NCBI GenBank assembly: GCA_004431415.1
Contig: QPMI01000534.1
Coordinates: 186,001-250,000, forward strand
Reading direction: 5' to 3'
DNA: 64,000 nucleotides
DNA from: Cyanophora paradoxa
Taxonomy: Eukaryota; Glaucocystophyceae; Cyanophorales; Cyanophoraceae
Position 1 is the stretch's first letter. Each line of letters starts with the position of its first letter. Shown here piece by piece: positions 62,398-64,000 of the stretch. The translations under genes were made by a program, and so were the position numbers. The notes below the pieces were generated by a model that worked only from the letters and a program-made list of their open reading frames with translations, did not search any database and had not been told where the DNA came from.

Positions 62398-64000
62398 CTA
62401 CGGCTTCTTGACGGGGACCTCCCAGGCGAGGCGCGACTCGAGGCCGAAGCCGTACGAGCAGCCGAGCATCACGCTGTACGTCCGCACCGTCGTCCCCGAC
62501 GGCCCCACGAAGCTGCCGGAGAGGGTCGAAAAAGATACGGTCGAAGAGTGCTTAATTTTAGTAAACAGTGCACCTGGGGTCGACGTAGGGGCTGAGCTGG
62601 ACGGCGGCGAGGTCCGAGGCGCACGTCTGGTTCCACAGCGCGTAGGGCGAGCCGGAGAGAACAACCTGTCCTTCGGCGCTCGCCAGCGCGTCGCCGGTCT
62701 GCCTCACTTCCAGGCGGCACAGTTTGGCGTGGTCCGGGCACGAATCCGCGAACGTGTACCTGCTCGCAAGATTCGAATTCGGGGCGCAGGAACGCGATAA
62801 AATGACAGGACAAACCGCAAAGAAACGGGGACGAGCGCGGGCCGCCCGCCGACGACGCCGGTGAGGGTCGAGGGCGTCGCCGTCGCCCCGCTCGCGTACG
62901 CGTGCTGCGGGGCCGTCGACCGCCGCACCGCCAGCTTGACCTCGCACGATGCTCCGTTGGGCCGGGAGGAGGAGTAGAGCCGGATCGTGTACGTGTTCCC
63001 GACGGCGAGCTGCGATCATCGGATCGCGTGTGAGCGGTCGGGCAATGTCATCCACAGCGATTTCCAACGAATGGAACTGCGCACCGGCGTGCCCGGCGCG
63101 ATGCTCTGCGTGAGGGTGGTGGAGATGGGCCGCATGCACGACGAGTCGAACGTAACCTGCGCCAACGTTCCATGTCATGATCAAAGCAGCGGGTCTCATA
63201 GAGTGAACGCCTGCTATCGCACCTGGGACTTCAGATCGGGGGCGTCAGCGGTGCACTGGTTGGGCGCCACTGTGATGTCCTGGCTCATGGGCGGGCAGAT
63301 CTGCTCGGCCGCTCTGCATAATCAGTCCAAATCTAAAGACATTGGATGTGTTTCTAGATTGGTGCATACCGCCTGGGCGAGCGGGCCGTCCTGATCGACG
63401 ACTGTGAGGGCGAAGGTGCAGTTGCCGCGCGGGCCCTTGCCCGAGTTGTTCGTGATGCTGAACTGGACCTGCGTCGTCCCTGTGCCAGAGGTCGGAAGGC
63501 CTGCGACGGACCAGGCGTTGTTGGTCGGCCAATCCGGAATAGCCGGAAGCAGAGGTGTGCCCGCGGCGGGGCTCTGCGTGAGGGCTATACATGGCGCGCG
63601 TGAGCTTGCAATATATGTCAAATTAAGGCGCAAAAACTCGCGCACTGATGTTGGTGCCCCAGTCGGCGAAGAGAAAACGGCGCAGGTCGGGCACAAGGGC
63701 ACCACAGACGCGGTTTCCGTTGTACGTAACCGGCTCGAGGCGCGAGACGGTCATGGGTCCCGGGCACTGGACGCTGTAGTACGTCGTCGGCGCCGCGTAG
63801 GGGAAGCACTGCTCGCCGGAGCCGGAGCCGGAGCCGGAGCCGGGGGTGGTCGAGCCTCCTGGATTTGGGTTCGGGGTCGGGGCGGCGGGGGACGTCCCGT
63901 TGCATTCGGGGTCGCGGACGGAGAGCGTGAAGTTGCCCGTCTGGCTGCTGATGATGGTGCCCTCGACGACGACGTAGTAGTGGGTGGAGAGTGGCAGCGA
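62398..64000 (-). CDS. Extracellular repeat protein with PPC-like and HYR-like modules, 5' end outside window
   Basis: Read from the right edge: THYYVVVEGTIISSQTGNFT and LSVRDPEC, typical of the bacterial-type pre-peptidase C-terminal (PPC) fold, then a Pro/Gly/Ser linker, YYSVQCPGPMTVSRLEPVTY and LRRFLFADWGTNI. The next exon gives LTQSPAAGTPLLPAIPDWPT, VQFSITNNSGKGPRGNCTFA and LTVVDQDGPLAQAVC, like a HYR domain. Then QICPPMSQDITVAPNQCTAD, VTFDSSCMRPISTTLTQSIA with PGTPV (the LTQS-x3-GTP motif again), GNTYTIRLYSSSRPNGASC, another PPC-like strand set, TFADSCPDHAKLCRLEVRQT, VVLSGSPYALWNQTCASDLA, and a last exon TVRTYSVMLGCSYGFGLESR ending VPVKKP with TAG at 62398-62400. Cys are frequent and evenly spaced, fitting a secreted or surface protein. 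No TM helix occurs before the stop, so it may be secreted, unless anchored at the unseen N-terminus. Same strand and same extracellular theme as the 53-60.5 kb gene. Confidence 0.72.

Overview
This is a 64 kb piece of a GC-rich, intron-dense eukaryotic nuclear genome, most likely a single-celled alga or related protist. Genes are split into many short exons. Introns are tiny (about 40-200 bp), usually open with GTACCCC or GTGCGCC, carry long C-runs on the sense strand and end in CAG; some can only be explained by GC-AG splicing. Intergenic DNA is more AT-rich and crowded with back-to-back restriction-site-like palindromes. A bestrophin, a class I periplasmic-binding-protein receptor with a Cys-rich/multi-TM body, and Ser-Pro-rich surface proteins would suit a haptophyte, pelagophyte or similar lineage, but no marker in the window fixes the taxon. 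There are no rRNA genes, CRISPR arrays or prokaryotic operons, and I found no convincing tRNA.

Layout, left to right: an ASCC1-like KH/phosphoesterase gene (minus, cut by the left edge); unknown gene A (plus); a low-confidence small gene; a pyrimidine-rich stretch; a gene with repeated D-I-[IL]-[ST] motifs (plus); gene B, an inverted paralogue of A (minus); NAD kinase (minus); a gene joining two cyclic-nucleotide-binding domains to a class III nucleotide-cyclase-like domain (plus, 16-21.7 kb); a coiled-coil gene built of repeated 63-nt exons and a short Cys-containing gene (both minus); a second, nearly identical copy of only the cyclase part (plus, 25.5-28 kb); a WW-domain gene (plus); a long Ala/Pro-rich gene of unknown function (minus); a bestrophin channel (plus); a sphingosine-kinase-type lipid kinase (minus); several small unknown genes; a 7.5 kb receptor gene (plus, 44.4-51.9 kb); a Ser-Pro-rich, modular single-pass surface protein (minus, 53-60.5 kb); and a second extracellular protein with HYR- and PPC-like repeats (minus, cut by the right edge).

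The strongest biological theme is signalling at the cell surface and by cyclic nucleotides: a large ligand-binding receptor, repetitive surface proteins, a lipid kinase, an anion channel, and a duplicated cyclase-like domain, one copy of which is fused to cNMP sensors. Whether these genes act together cannot be read from the sequence. Products were reconstructed by eye from splice-compatible reading frames, so internal exon borders are approximate unless stated, and no database search was possible.
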